A stretch of DNA of 64,000 bases from Belnapia sp. F-4-1. Its GTDB lineage: Bacteria > Pseudomonadota > Alphaproteobacteria > Acetobacterales > Acetobacteraceae. The translations under genes and the position numbers were made by a program. The notes under the pieces were generated by a model. That model ran no database searches and had not been told where the DNA came from. It saw only the letters and a list, made by a program, of their open reading frames with translations. The stretch's first letter is position 1. Each line of letters begins with the position of its first letter. The stretch spans positions 892,362 to 956,361 of the forward strand of contig NZ_KN676113.1 of assembly GCF_000802185.1 (NCBI RefSeq), in the 5' to 3' direction. This document shows, piece after piece, positions 7,738 to 16,078 of this stretch.

Positions 7738-9020
7738 TGCTGGATGCCGAAGCCCTGCGCGCGGCGGCGGCGCCCCTGCCGCCGCTCGAGGATGCCGGCT
7801 TCGGCGCCTGCATCGACGGCTTCGCCGCAGCGCGCGTGGTGCTGCTCGGCGAGGCGACGCATGGCAGCAGCGAGTTCTACCGCGCTCGCGCCGCCATCAC
7901 CCGCCGCCTGGTCGAGCGGCACGGCTTCACCATTGTCGCCGTCGAGGCCGACTGGCCCGATGCGGCACAGCTCGACCGCTGGGTGCGGGACCTGCCGGCC
8001 CCGCCGGCGGACGGGCCGGCCTTCGCCCGCTTCCCCAGCTGGATGTGGCGCAATGCGGAGGTCCGGGACTTCGCCGCCTGGCTCCGCCGCCACAACACCG
8101 GGCTGGCACCGGAGGCGCGCGTGGCCTTCCGCGGCCTCGACATCTACTCGCTCGGCGGCTCCATCGAGGCGGTGCTGGCCTATCTCGACCTGCACGACCC
8201 GGAGGCGGCACGGGCGGCACGGCGGCGCTATGGCTGCCTCAGCCCCTGGCAGGCCGAGCCCGAGGATTACGGCCGGGCGATCCTCTTCAGCGACCGCGAC
8301 CCCTGCGAGCCGGCTGTCCTCGCCCAGCTCAACGCGCTGCTCGAGGAACGGCTCGGCCGGGACGACCCCGAGGCGCTGTTCGATGCGCAGCAGAATGCCC
8401 ACGTCGTGCGCGCCGCCGAGCAATACTACCGGCTGATGTACCGCAGCGGCACCGAGAGCTGGAACCTGCGCGACCGGCACATGTTCGAGACGCTCCGCGT
8501 GCTGCTCGACCATGGCGGGCCGGGGGCGAAGGCCGTGGTCTGGGCGCATAACAGCCATATCGGCAACGCCGCCGCGACCGAGATGGGCTGGCAGGGCGAG
8601 TTCAACATCGGCGAGCTTTGCCGCACCGCCTTTGGCGCGGAAGCGGCGCTGATCGGCTTCGGCACGGATCGCGGCACCGTCGCCGCGGCCGATGACTGGG
8701 GCGGGCCGATGCGGGTGAAGCCGGTGCGCCCCGCCCTCTCCGGAAGCCACGAGGCTCGAATGCGCGAGGCCGGGCTGCCGCCGCGGGCGCTGCTCGACCT
8801 GCGCCAGCCCCGCCTGCGCGAGGCGCTGCGCGAGCCGCGGCTGGAACGGGCGATCGGCGTGATCTACCGTCCGGAGACGGAGCGGCGCAGCCACTACTTC
8901 CAGGCGGTGCTGCCGGACCAGTTCGACGGCTTCCTCTGGTTCGAGGAAACAAGCGCCGTGCAGCCGCTGTCTCTGGCATCGGAAGCCGGGGCGGCGGAGA
9001 CCTATCCCTTTGGCATGTGA
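7737..9020 (+). CDS. erythromycin esterase family protein
   Basis: A 427-residue protein with the family signature GEATHGSSEFYRARA near the N-terminus (Glu39 and His42 of the EATHG motif), an acidic strand end VAVEADWPDAAQLD, and a further conserved VWAHNSHIGNA at about residue 265. The length agrees with the family. Some members hydrolyse the macrolide lactone of erythromycin; many environmental homologues have no proven substrate, so antibiotic resistance should not be assumed. I use the ATG at 7737, which overlaps the stop of the preceding small gene. A 93-residue unknown gene follows after 12 bases. Confidence 0.9.
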   Translation: MLDAEALRAAAAPLPPLEDAGFGACIDGFAAARVVLLGEATHGSSEFYRARAAITRRLVERHGFTIVAVEADWPDAAQLDRWVRDLPAPPADGPAFARFPSWMWRNAEVRDFAAWLRRHNTGLAPEARVAFRGLDIYSLGGSIEAVLAYLDLHDPEAARAARRRYGCLSPWQAEPEDYGRAILFSDRDPCEPAVLAQLNALLEERLGRDDPEALFDAQQNAHVVRAAEQYYRLMYRSGTESWNLRDRHMFETLRVLLDHGGPGAKAVVWAHNSHIGNAAATEMGWQGEFNIGELCRTAFGAEAALIGFGTDRGTVAAADDWGGPMRVKPVRPALSGSHEARMREAGLPPRALLDLRQPRLREALREPRLERAIGVIYRPETERRSHYFQAVLPDQFDGFLWFEETSAVQPLSLASEAGAAETYPFGM

Positions 9021-9032
9021 GAGGCACCGGAC

Positions 9033-9314
9033 ATGGTTGGCGTGACGGAGCCGATGCAGGCGCTGCTGCGAGACCTGGCGCTTTCGGTCGCCGGGCATCG
9101 CAAGCCGCTGGACGAGTTGCCGGCGCGGCAGCAGGAAATGCTGCGGGCCATGGACGCGGTGCAGCGCCAGTTCTTCATGGAGGAATTGGCAAAGGCGCGT
9201 GCCGAGGCGGGGCGCGGCCGCTTCCGGGCCTCGCTCGAGCGCTGGCAAGCCCGGCGGGAGGCCGCGGCCGGCCCGGACGCGGCTTCCGCGAGAGAGGCGG
9301 CACCGTCATCCTGA
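9033..9314 (+). CDS. hypothetical helical protein
   Basis: A 93-residue hydrophilic protein with GAGAGG upstream of the ATG and a 12-base gap to the preceding gene. The sequence is rich in Ala, Arg, Glu and Gln and reads as two or three amphipathic helices (for example QQEMLRAMDAVQRQFFMEEL). It has no signal peptide, no cysteine and no recognisable family motif. It is probably in one transcription unit with the erythromycin-esterase-like gene. Confidence 0.5.
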   Translation: MVGVTEPMQALLRDLALSVAGHRKPLDELPARQQEMLRAMDAVQRQFFMEELAKARAEAGRGRFRASLERWQARREAAAGPDAASAREAAPSS

Positions 9315-9350
9315 ACTCGTGCGGAGGCCTGCCACCGCCGGTGCCGGGGC

Positions 9351-10028
9351 TCAGCCTGGCAGGGCGATGATGGACCCTGCGATCCCGGCCAGCGACTCCG
9401 CCTGGAGGTCGGGCGGCGTCAGGATGGAGGGATAGGGCCGCCCACGGGCGACGAAACCGGCCATCAGCCCGGCTGCCTTGGCACCGTTCGTGTCCCAGGG
9501 ATGGGTCGCAACCAGCATCAGCCGCGCCGGATCAGTGCCGGCGCGTTCGGCCGCGCCGAGATAGACCTCGCGCCGCGGCTTGCTGAGGCCGATCTCGGCG
9601 GTGGTGACGACCTGGCTGAACCGGTCCCGCAGCCCGGCGCCGCTGAGCAGCGCCTCCGTCGCCTCCGCCCCGCCATTGCTGAGCGCGACCAGGGTCAGCC
9701 CGGCATCGGCGAGGCGCGTCACGGCTTCGGCTGCGTCGCCATGCGGCGGCAGGCTGCCCATGCCGTCGAGCACCGCCGCCTTCTTCGCCGCCGGAGCGCT
9801 GCGGCCGTGCCGGGCGAGCAGGTCATCAAGATTGGCCTCCATCACCGCCCGCAGCGGCTGGAAGGCGCCGATGGCGGCGAGCGAGAAGCTGTCGCGCAGG
9901 CTGGCGGCGAACCAGCCCTGCAGCAGGGCGCGCGGCAGGCCCATCGCCTCCAACCCGGCGCCGAGCGGCTCGATCGGGAAGAGGGTCTCGATAACGTCGA
10001 AGGCGATGGCGGCGGGGCGAGCGGGCAT
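9351..10028 (-). CDS. haloacid dehalogenase-like (type II) hydrolase
   Basis: A 225-residue HAD protein. Motif I is AFDVIETLFP with nucleophile Asp11; the second position that is Asp in HAD phosphatases is Ile here, as in 2-haloacid dehalogenases. Motif II is VALSNGG, the motif III lysine is in IGLSKPRREVY, and motif IV is VATHPWDTNGAKAAG, close to the SSNxWDxxGA pattern of L-2-haloacid dehalogenases. Substrate unknown. It stands alone between a convergent gene (ends 9314) and the acyl-CoA dehydrogenase operon end. Confidence 0.85.
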   Translation of the reverse strand: MPARPAAIAFDVIETLFPIEPLGAGLEAMGLPRALLQGWFAASLRDSFSLAAIGAFQPLRAVMEANLDDLLARHGRSAPAAKKAAVLDGMGSLPPHGDAAEAVTRLADAGLTLVALSNGGAEATEALLSGAGLRDRFSQVVTTAEIGLSKPRREVYLGAAERAGTDPARLMLVATHPWDTNGAKAAGLMAGFVARGRPYPSILTPPDLQAESLAGIAGSIIALPG

Positions 10029-10082
10029 GGCGGCTTCCCTTCTCTTTCCCGCAGCAACGCCGCGGGGAAGAGGGGGACGCGT

Positions 10083-11252
10083 TCAGCCGGGCAGGCCGAG
10101 CACGTTCTTCGACAGGATGTTCCGCTGGATCTCGTTCGAGCCGCCGTAGATCGTGGCCGGCCGGGCCTGGATGAACAGGCCGCCGATGTTGAGGTCGCGG
10201 TTGCCCTCCATCGGCTCCAGCAGGCCGGCATTCTCGCCACCGATCTCGAGCATGGTGTCGGTGATCGCCTGGAACAGCTCGGTCTGCAGGATCTTCAGCA
10301 TGGAGACGTCGGGGCCGAGGCTTTCGCCGCGCTTCAGCTTCTCGACGAAGGTGCCGTAAAGCGCCTTCAGGTCTTCGAACTCCAGGCGGAGGCGGGCATA
10401 GCGGTCCTGGAACTCGGCATCTTCCCAGATGCCCATGCGCTCGGCGAGGAGCTTGAGGCGCGAGAGGGCGTAGCCGGACTGGCGCGGCGAGCCGAGGAAG
10501 ATGCGCTCGAAGCCGAGCAACGCCTTCGCCATGTCCCAGCCCTTGTTGAGCTGGCCGACCAGGTTCTCCTTCGGCACGCGGACATTGTCGAAGAAGACCT
10601 CGCAGAACTCGTCATGCATCTCGAGGTTGATGATCGGCCGGACGGTGATGCCGGGCGTCTTCATGTCGACGAGGAGGAAGGAGATGCCCTCCTGCTTCTT
10701 CGCCTGGCGGTCGGTGCGGACGAGGAGGAAGATCCAGTTGGCGTCGGTCGCCAGCGTGGTCCAGATCTTCTGGCCGTTGACCACATACTCGTCGCCGTCG
10801 AGCACCGCCTCGGTGCGCAGCGCCGCGAGGTCGGAGCCGGCATTGGGCTCGGAATAGCCCTGGCACCAGATATGCTCGCCGGTCAGGATCTTCGGCAGGA
10901 AGCGCTGCTTCTGCTCCTCCGTCCCGTACTTGATGACGAGCGGGCCGAGCATGACGATGCCGTGGTCGTTGGTCCGCGCCACGCCGTAGCGCTCGTATTC
11001 CTCGGTGAGGATGATCTGCTTCGCGGGCGAGAGGCCGAGGCCGCCATGCTCCTTCGGCCAGCCCGGGCAGAGCCAGCCGCGCTCGGCGAGCTTCATGTAC
11101 CAGGGGCGGTTCTCGTCCCAGTGCAGGCGCTTCGGCGGGTTGCGCAGGTCGTCGGGGTAGTTCTCGTGCAGGAAGGCGCGAACCACCTGGCGGAAATGCT
11201 CGTCGTCGAGCGCGTCGAGCTCGGCCGGGGCGGGGATGCGGATGGCGTCCAT
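10083..11252 (-). CDS. acyl-CoA dehydrogenase
   Basis: A 389-residue flavoenzyme with the usual three-domain layout. Characteristic stretches are CQGYSEPNAGSDLAALRTEA (~residues 131-150), VNGQKIWTTLATDANW, and the C-terminal FAD/tetramer motif GGSNEIQRNILSKNVLG. It introduces the alpha-beta double bond in an acyl-CoA. It is the last gene of a five-gene minus-strand operon and starts four bases after the enoyl-CoA hydratase stop. A second, divergent dehydrogenase lies two genes upstream; such pairs often form heteromeric dehydrogenases for ring- or branched-chain acyl-CoAs, which is an inference here. Confidence 0.93.
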   Translation of the reverse strand: MDAIRIPAPAELDALDDEHFRQVVRAFLHENYPDDLRNPPKRLHWDENRPWYMKLAERGWLCPGWPKEHGGLGLSPAKQIILTEEYERYGVARTNDHGIVMLGPLVIKYGTEEQKQRFLPKILTGEHIWCQGYSEPNAGSDLAALRTEAVLDGDEYVVNGQKIWTTLATDANWIFLLVRTDRQAKKQEGISFLLVDMKTPGITVRPIINLEMHDEFCEVFFDNVRVPKENLVGQLNKGWDMAKALLGFERIFLGSPRQSGYALSRLKLLAERMGIWEDAEFQDRYARLRLEFEDLKALYGTFVEKLKRGESLGPDVSMLKILQTELFQAITDTMLEIGGENAGLLEPMEGNRDLNIGGLFIQARPATIYGGSNEIQRNILSKNVLGLPG

Positions 11253-11256
11253 CGGC

Positions 11257-12030
11257 TCAGTCTCCCTTGAAGGCGGGCGTGCGCTTGCCGAGGAAGGCAG
11301 CGCGGCCTTCGGCGAAATCCTTGGTGAGGAAGAGCGTCGACTGGAAGTGGCGCTCCTGTTCCAGCGCGCGGTCGAGGCCCTCGCCGAGCATCTGCTTGGT
11401 CAATGCCATCGGCGCGGGGGCCTGCTCGGCGAGGAAGCGGGCCTTCTCCATGGCGGTCGCCAGGGCATGGCCCTTGGGGACGACATGGTCGACGAGGCCG
11501 ATGCGCTCGGCCTCCGTCGCCGTCATCTGGTTGTGGTAGAGCAGGATCTGCCGGGCCTTCCCCTGGCCGACGCGGAGCGGCAGGGTGTGGGGCAGGCCGA
11601 GATCGGCCATCAGACCGATCTTGCCGAAGCCGGCGGCGAGGCGGGCATCCTCGGCGGCCACCACGGTGTCGGAGGCGCAGGCGATGGAGAGGCCGGCGCC
11701 GACGCAGTAGCCTTCGATGGCGGCGACGACGGGGACGCTGCCGAGGACCATCAGCCGGATCAGCTCATGCGAGAGGCGCATGCGCTCGCGGCCTTCCATG
11801 GCCGAGTTCACGTCCATCCCGGAGATGTCGCCGCCGGAGCAGAAATGCCCACCGGCGCCGGTGACGACGATGGCGCGCGTGGCCTTGTCGCCCTGGGCGG
11901 CGCGGAGCGCATCGATCATCTGCACGCGGAGCGGCATGGCGAGGGCGTTGCGGCGGGCGGGCTGGTCGAGCGTCAGGATGAGGACGCCGCCCTCGCGCTC
12001 GGAGACGATGCGGGCGATGGTCTCGCTCAT
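11257..12030 (-). CDS. enoyl-CoA hydratase/isomerase family protein
   Basis: A 257-residue crotonase-fold protein starting at MSETIARIVSE. The oxyanion-hole region is TGAGGHFCSGGDISGMD (~residues 57-73) and the second conserved loop is IEGYCVGAGLSIACASD (~105-121). ATG overlaps the stop of the upstream dehydrogenase (ATGA at 12027-12030). A longer open frame upstream is the antisense-independent continuation into that dehydrogenase and is not used. It hydrates the product of the neighbouring dehydrogenases. Confidence 0.93.
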   Translation of the reverse strand: MSETIARIVSEREGGVLILTLDQPARRNALAMPLRVQMIDALRAAQGDKATRAIVVTGAGGHFCSGGDISGMDVNSAMEGRERMRLSHELIRLMVLGSVPVVAAIEGYCVGAGLSIACASDTVVAAEDARLAAGFGKIGLMADLGLPHTLPLRVGQGKARQILLYHNQMTATEAERIGLVDHVVPKGHALATAMEKARFLAEQAPAPMALTKQMLGEGLDRALEQERHFQSTLFLTKDFAEGRAAFLGKRTPAFKGD

Positions 12031-13097
12031 TCCTCGATCTCCGGGCTCGTGGCCATGAAGCGGCGGCGATGCAGCGCGGCGCTGCCGTAGAGGTTGGCCA
12101 TCACCATCGCCTTCCGCAGGTAGAGGCCGACATCGTACTGGTCGGTGTAGCCGATGCCGCCATGCAGCTGGATGCATTCGCGCGTCACCAGCATGGACGA
12201 AGAGGCGGCGCGGGCCTTGGCGCGGGAGATGACCGCGCGGCGCGCATCACCCGTGGCGCCGGCATCGAGCGTCGCGGCCGCGGCTTCGATGCTGGCCCGC
12301 GTCAGCGCGATCTGCATCCGCACATCGGCGGCCTTGTGCTGCAGGGCCTGGAAGGTGCCGATGATCTTGCCGAATTGCTGGCGCGTCTTCAGGTAGTCGA
12401 GCGTCATGGCGAAGGCGCGGTCCATGCCGCCGAGGAGGTAGGCGCTGGTCAGCAGCGCGGCCTCGTCGAGGGCGAGCGACAGCGCCTCGCCGATGTCGTC
12501 GGCGATGCGGGTGGCCGAGCCAAGGTTGGGCTCCAGCGTGCCGAGATGGCCGCCATCCTGGGTCTGCTCGGTGGCGAGGCCGGCGCCGGCCTGCTGCTCG
12601 TAGAGGGCGATGCGGCCGCCCTCGCGAACCGGCAGCAGGAAGACGGCGGCACCGGCAGCCATGGGGAGGAAGCGGCGGGGGGCGTCGGGGCTGCCGGGCA
12701 CCTCCAGCGTGTCGGGACGCTCCTGCCAGGCGGTCAGCACCAGCGCTTCGCCGGAGACCACGCGCTCGAGCGGGCCGGCGCCGACGGCGGCGAGCAGCGA
12801 GGCCGAGAGCATCGCCGGGATCAGCGGCTCCGGCACCAGGGCGCCGCCCAGCTCCTCGGCGAGCGCGCAGGCCTCGCCGAGGCCGAGGCCGGCGCCGCCG
12901 GCCGCTTCCGGCAGGCGGAGGCCGATCCAGCCCATCTCGCCCATCTGGCGCAGCACGGCCGGGTCGAAGCCGGGGGTCTGGAAGCGGAGGTCGCGCACCC
13001 GCTTCATGTCACCGCCCGTGGGCGCCACCGCGGCGGCGCTGTCCCGGATCATGCGGATGGATTCGGCGCGGTCCTCCCCGCTGAGCGCGGCGCTCAT
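12027..13097 (-). CDS. acyl-CoA dehydrogenase, second divergent subunit or paralogue
   Basis: A 356-residue acyl-CoA dehydrogenase-like protein beginning MSAALSGEDRAESIRM. The C-terminal domain is recognisable from LKTRQQFGKIIGTFQALQHK and QLHGGIGYTDQYDVGLYLRK; the N-terminal and middle parts are more divergent and Ala/Gly-rich than in the 10083-11252 protein. ATGA overlaps exist at both ends, with CoA-transferase subunit B upstream and the hydratase downstream. The pairing with a canonical dehydrogenase resembles two-subunit systems, but whether they form one enzyme cannot be read from sequence. Confidence 0.9.
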   Translation of the reverse strand: MSAALSGEDRAESIRMIRDSAAAVAPTGGDMKRVRDLRFQTPGFDPAVLRQMGEMGWIGLRLPEAAGGAGLGLGEACALAEELGGALVPEPLIPAMLSASLLAAVGAGPLERVVSGEALVLTAWQERPDTLEVPGSPDAPRRFLPMAAGAAVFLLPVREGGRIALYEQQAGAGLATEQTQDGGHLGTLEPNLGSATRIADDIGEALSLALDEAALLTSAYLLGGMDRAFAMTLDYLKTRQQFGKIIGTFQALQHKAADVRMQIALTRASIEAAAATLDAGATGDARRAVISRAKARAASSSMLVTRECIQLHGGIGYTDQYDVGLYLRKAMVMANLYGSAALHRRRFMATSPEIEE

Positions 13098-13732
13098 TGG
13101 GTGTGCAGCGTGGCGCCGGTCTTGGCCTGCACCTCCTCCAGCGTGACGCCCGGCGCTAGGTCGCGGACGACGAAGCCCTTGCCTTCCACGACGTCGAGCA
13201 CGGCGAGGTTGGTGTAGACGCGGTTGACGCAGGCGAGGCCGGTCAGCGGGTAGCCGCAGCGCTCGACGATCTTCGGCCGGCCGTCCTTCGTCGTGTGCTC
13301 CATGATGACCCAGAGGCGCTTCGCCCCGGCGGCGAGGTCCATGGCACCGCCGACGGCGGGGGCCGTGTCGTTCTCGCTGGTCGCCCAGTTGGCGAGGTCG
13401 CCGTTCTCCGCCACCTCGAAGCCGCCGAGGACGCAAAGGTCGATATGCCCGCCGCGGATCATGGCGAAGCTGTCGGCATGACCGACGAAGCTGGCGCCCT
13501 TTGCCAAGGTGATGAGCTGCTTGCCGGCATTGATCAGCCAGGGATCCTCCTGGCCTTCCTTCGGCGCCGGGCCCATGCCGATGACGCCGTTCTCCGACTG
13601 GAAGATCACCTCCCGCGTCGGGGGCACGTAGTTGGCCACCATGGTCGGCATGCCGATGCCGAGGTTGACGCACCAGCCTTCCGGCACGTCATCGGCGAGG
13701 CGGGCGGCCATCTGGTCGCGGTTGAAGGGCAT
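13094..13732 (-). CDS. 3-oxoacid/3-oxoadipate CoA-transferase subunit B
   Basis: A 212-residue family I CoA transferase beta subunit. The catalytic glutamate is Glu47 in FQSENGVIGMGP; NLGIGMPTMVANYVP and the later GGAMDLAAGAKRLWVIMEHT are also typical. It is paired with subunit A 12 bases upstream. The pair transfers CoA from succinyl-CoA to a 3-oxo acid. The sequence style is closest to PcaIJ-type enzymes, but with acyl-CoA dehydrogenases and not pca genes beside it the physiological acid is open, so no symbol is given. Confidence 0.92.
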   Translation of the reverse strand: MPFNRDQMAARLADDVPEGWCVNLGIGMPTMVANYVPPTREVIFQSENGVIGMGPAPKEGQEDPWLINAGKQLITLAKGASFVGHADSFAMIRGGHIDLCVLGGFEVAENGDLANWATSENDTAPAVGGAMDLAAGAKRLWVIMEHTTKDGRPKIVERCGYPLTGLACVNRVYTNLAVLDVVEGKGFVVRDLAPGVTLEEVQAKTGATLHTQ

Positions 13733-13744
13733 GACGGCTCCTCC

Positions 13745-14440
13745 TCAGTTCTGCTCGGGCTTCAGCCAGTCGCCGCCGCGGTCCACCTGGACCACGCGGT
13801 TCACATAGACGCCGGGCGTGCCGATCATATGCGGATGCAGCTCGCCGAGTTCGCGGATGTGCTGCGCCTGGGCGATGGTCAGCTCGGCGGCCATGGCCAT
13901 GATCGGGTTGAAGTTGCCGCCCGAGCCTCGGTAGACGAGGTTGCCCCAGCGGTCGGCCTCCCAGGCCTCGACCAGCGCCACATCGGCCTTGAGGGCGCGC
14001 TCCATGATGTAGGTCTTGCCGTCGAACTCGCGGCTCTCCTTGCCGCGGGCGAGCAGGGTGCCGGCTGCCGTCGCGGTGAAGAAGGCGGGGATGCCGGCGC
14101 CGGCGGCGCGGATGCGCTCGGCCAGCGTGCCCTGGGGCACCAGCTCCAGCTCGATCTTGCCCTCGCGGTAGAGGGTTTCGAAGACGACCGGGTCTTTGCT
14201 GCGCGGGAAGGAGCAGACGATCTTGCGGACCTGGCCCTGGTCCATCAGCTTGGCGACGCCGATGCGGCCGGAGCCGGCATTGTTCAGCACGATGGTGAGG
14301 TCGCGGGCGCCCTGCTCGATCAGCCCCTCGATCAGCACGTCGGGCTGGCCGACGCTGCCGAAGCCACCGATCAGCACGGTGGAGCCATCCTTCACGCCGG
14401 CCAGAGCATCGGCCACCGACTGCACGATCTTGTTGATCAT
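13745..14440 (-). CDS. 3-oxoacid/3-oxoadipate CoA-transferase subunit A
   Basis: A 231-residue family I CoA transferase alpha subunit. The N-terminus (KDGSTVLIGGFGSVGQPDVL) holds the GGFG glycine-rich signature, and PQGTLAERIRAAGAGIPAFF is the second conserved block. GGGAGGGACAAGG-type purine-rich sequence lies upstream of the ATG. It is the first gene of the operon CoA-transferase A, B, dehydrogenase, hydratase, dehydrogenase; the unit probably activates an acid with succinyl-CoA and then oxidises it. Confidence 0.92.
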   Translation of the reverse strand: MINKIVQSVADALAGVKDGSTVLIGGFGSVGQPDVLIEGLIEQGARDLTIVLNNAGSGRIGVAKLMDQGQVRKIVCSFPRSKDPVVFETLYREGKIELELVPQGTLAERIRAAGAGIPAFFTATAAGTLLARGKESREFDGKTYIMERALKADVALVEAWEADRWGNLVYRGSGGNFNPIMAMAAELTIAQAQHIRELGELHPHMIGTPGVYVNRVVQVDRGGDWLKPEQN

Positions 14441-14530
14441 CCTTGTCCCTCCCGGGGGTGCATTGCAGTACCGCCACCGGGGCCGCCGGTCCAGCCCCTT
14501 AGCGTGCTATCGATTCTCTCTCCCACGACA

Positions 14531-14622
14531 CCGCTGCGCGGCGCCGCGGGGGCCCCGGAAGGTCGGCCTCCTTACCGGGGCATCGTCCCGCCTTCCGCAG
14601 CGAAGCCGCGGAAGGGCACCGG
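14531..14622 (-). repeat. dispersed mosaic repeat, copy A
   Basis: Read on the minus strand this stretch has a core hairpin (CCTTCCGC at 14608-14615 pairing with GCGGAAGG at 14591-14598, around a GGCTTCGCT loop) followed by a GACCTTCCGGGGCC segment. The same order is found at 36378-36457 and 38403-38509. It lies downstream of the exonuclease gene and could serve as its terminator. The 184-base gap 14441-14624 holds nothing else. Confidence 0.55.
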
Positions 14623-14624
14623 CC

Positions 14625-15215
14625 TCAGGCTTCGGCGAGGGAATGCGCCGGGCCGTTGGTGATGCCGTGAAGCCGCATCGGCACCGACGGCAGGCCGTGC
14701 AGGTGGCGGAGCAACTGGACGGCGAGCCAGGCATCCTCCAGCGCGCCGTGCAGCGCCGTCTCGCGCTCGAAGCCGCAGGCGGCGGCGGCGCGGGCGAGGC
14801 CGACCCGCTCGCCGGGATAGGCGCGGCGCCAGGCCTGCATGGTGCAGAGGCCGGTGCCCCAGGGCGGGTCGAGGCCGAGGCGGGCGAACTCGCCGCCCAG
14901 CATCCGCCGGTCGAAGGCGAAGTTGTGCGCCGCCGCGGCATGGCCATTGAAGAAGGTCGCGACCTCGTCGGCATGCGCCTCGAAGGGCGGATGGCAGGCG
15001 AGGAAGGCATCCGACATGCCATGCACCCGAATGGCGCCCCAATGGCAGGGGATGCCGGGGGAGAAGGCCAGGTGCAGCGTCGCTTCCGGCTCCAGCGCCG
15101 CGTCGAGCCGCACGGCACCGAGGGAGACGACGCGGTCGCCCGCGCCGGCCCCGGTGGTCTCGGTGTCGAAGACGGTGATGGGGCCGAGTGTCCAGGTCCC
15201 GGGCGACCAGGCCAT
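14625..15215 (-). CDS. DEDDh-type 3'-5' exonuclease domain protein
   Basis: A 196-residue DnaQ-like exonuclease. The acidic catalytic residues are Asp17 and Glu19 in TVFDTETTG, Asp102 in HNFAFDRRML, and His156/Asp161 in LHGALEDAWLAVQLL, so all five DEDDh positions are present. It begins one base after the stop of the MaoC gene (TGACATG), so it is coupled to two acyl-CoA genes. The lack of any polymerase domain suggests a stand-alone exonuclease acting on DNA or RNA ends. Confidence 0.88.
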   Translation of the reverse strand: MAWSPGTWTLGPITVFDTETTGAGAGDRVVSLGAVRLDAALEPEATLHLAFSPGIPCHWGAIRVHGMSDAFLACHPPFEAHADEVATFFNGHAAAAHNFAFDRRMLGGEFARLGLDPPWGTGLCTMQAWRRAYPGERVGLARAAAACGFERETALHGALEDAWLAVQLLRHLHGLPSVPMRLHGITNGPAHSLAEA

Positions 15216-15216
15216 G

Positions 15217-16077
15217 TCAGCCGGCGTGGCGGAAACGCCCGTTGCTGATCACCTGCTTGTCGCGCTCGACGACGCGGGCGCGGAAGGCGGCGCCGCCTTC
15301 CTCCTGCCAGATCTCCGTGCGGATGGTCTCGCCGGGGAAGACGGGCGAGGAGAAGCGCAGGTCCATCGAGCCGAAGCGCGTGGTGTCATAGTCGCAGAGC
15401 GACTTCAGCAGGGCATGGCAGACGGTGCCGAAGGTGCAGAGCCCGTGGAGGATCGGACGGGGGAAGCCGGCGCCCTTCGCCACCTCGGGGTCGATGTGCA
15501 GGGGGTTGAGGTCGGCATTGAGGCGATAGACCAGCGCCTGCTCCGGCCGCGTCGCCAGGTCGAGGGTGATGTCGGGTGCGCGCTCCGGCTCCGGGTGCGG
15601 CTGCTTCACCGGGCCGGTGGGACCACCGAAGCCGCCATTGCCGCGCATGAAGCTGGTCGAGGTGGAGGTGGCGAGCAGCTCGCCAGTCTTGGCGTCGAGG
15701 ATCTCGCGCTCGGAATACATCAGCGCGCCCTTGCCCTCGCCGCGATCGACGAGGCCGGTGATGCGGGTGCGGCCGATCAGCTCCCCCTCGGTCGGCAGCG
15801 GCTTGTGCAGGATGAGGCCCTGTTCGCCATGGAGGATCTGCTGCCAGACGATGCCGGTATCCGGGTTGCGCGCCCAGAAGCCGGGCGAGGCGAGCACCAC
15901 AGGCATCGAGGGCATCACCTTCAGCCGCGGCTCGTAGACGAAGTCGAGCTGCTGCTCGTCCATCGGGTCCTGGCCGAGGCCGATGGAGAAGTTGTAGAGC
16001 GCCACATCCTGCCAGCGGAGGGTCTGGCGGACCTCCGGCACGGGGTAGTTCATCAGCTGGTCGTGGTTGATCGGCAT
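15217..16077 (-). CDS. MaoC-like (R)-specific enoyl-CoA hydratase
   Basis: A 286-residue double hot-dog protein. The C-terminal hot-dog holds the hydratase-2 motif YRLNADLNPLHIDPEVA (Asp189 and His194) followed by GFPRPILHGLCTFG. The N-terminal half is the degenerate MaoC_N domain. I start at MPINHDQL (16077), one base after the TGA of the acyl-CoA ligase (TGACATG); a longer frame starting at 16113 overlaps that gene. It probably hydrates trans-2-enoyl-CoA to the (R)-3-hydroxy product. Confidence 0.92.
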   Translation of the reverse strand: MPINHDQLMNYPVPEVRQTLRWQDVALYNFSIGLGQDPMDEQQLDFVYEPRLKVMPSMPVVLASPGFWARNPDTGIVWQQILHGEQGLILHKPLPTEGELIGRTRITGLVDRGEGKGALMYSEREILDAKTGELLATSTSTSFMRGNGGFGGPTGPVKQPHPEPERAPDITLDLATRPEQALVYRLNADLNPLHIDPEVAKGAGFPRPILHGLCTFGTVCHALLKSLCDYDTTRFGSMDLRFSSPVFPGETIRTEIWQEEGGAAFRARVVERDKQVISNGRFRHAG

Positions 16078-16078
16078 G

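Noticed and set aside
9501..11270. A 589-codon plus-strand frame opposite the dehalogenase-like and acyl-CoA dehydrogenase genes
   Set aside because: Antisense shadow of conserved genes; no recognisable motif.
12030..12177. A 49-residue extension of the enoyl-CoA hydratase
   Set aside because: It would overlap the upstream dehydrogenase gene; the ATGA overlap start at 12030 fits operon spacing and family length.
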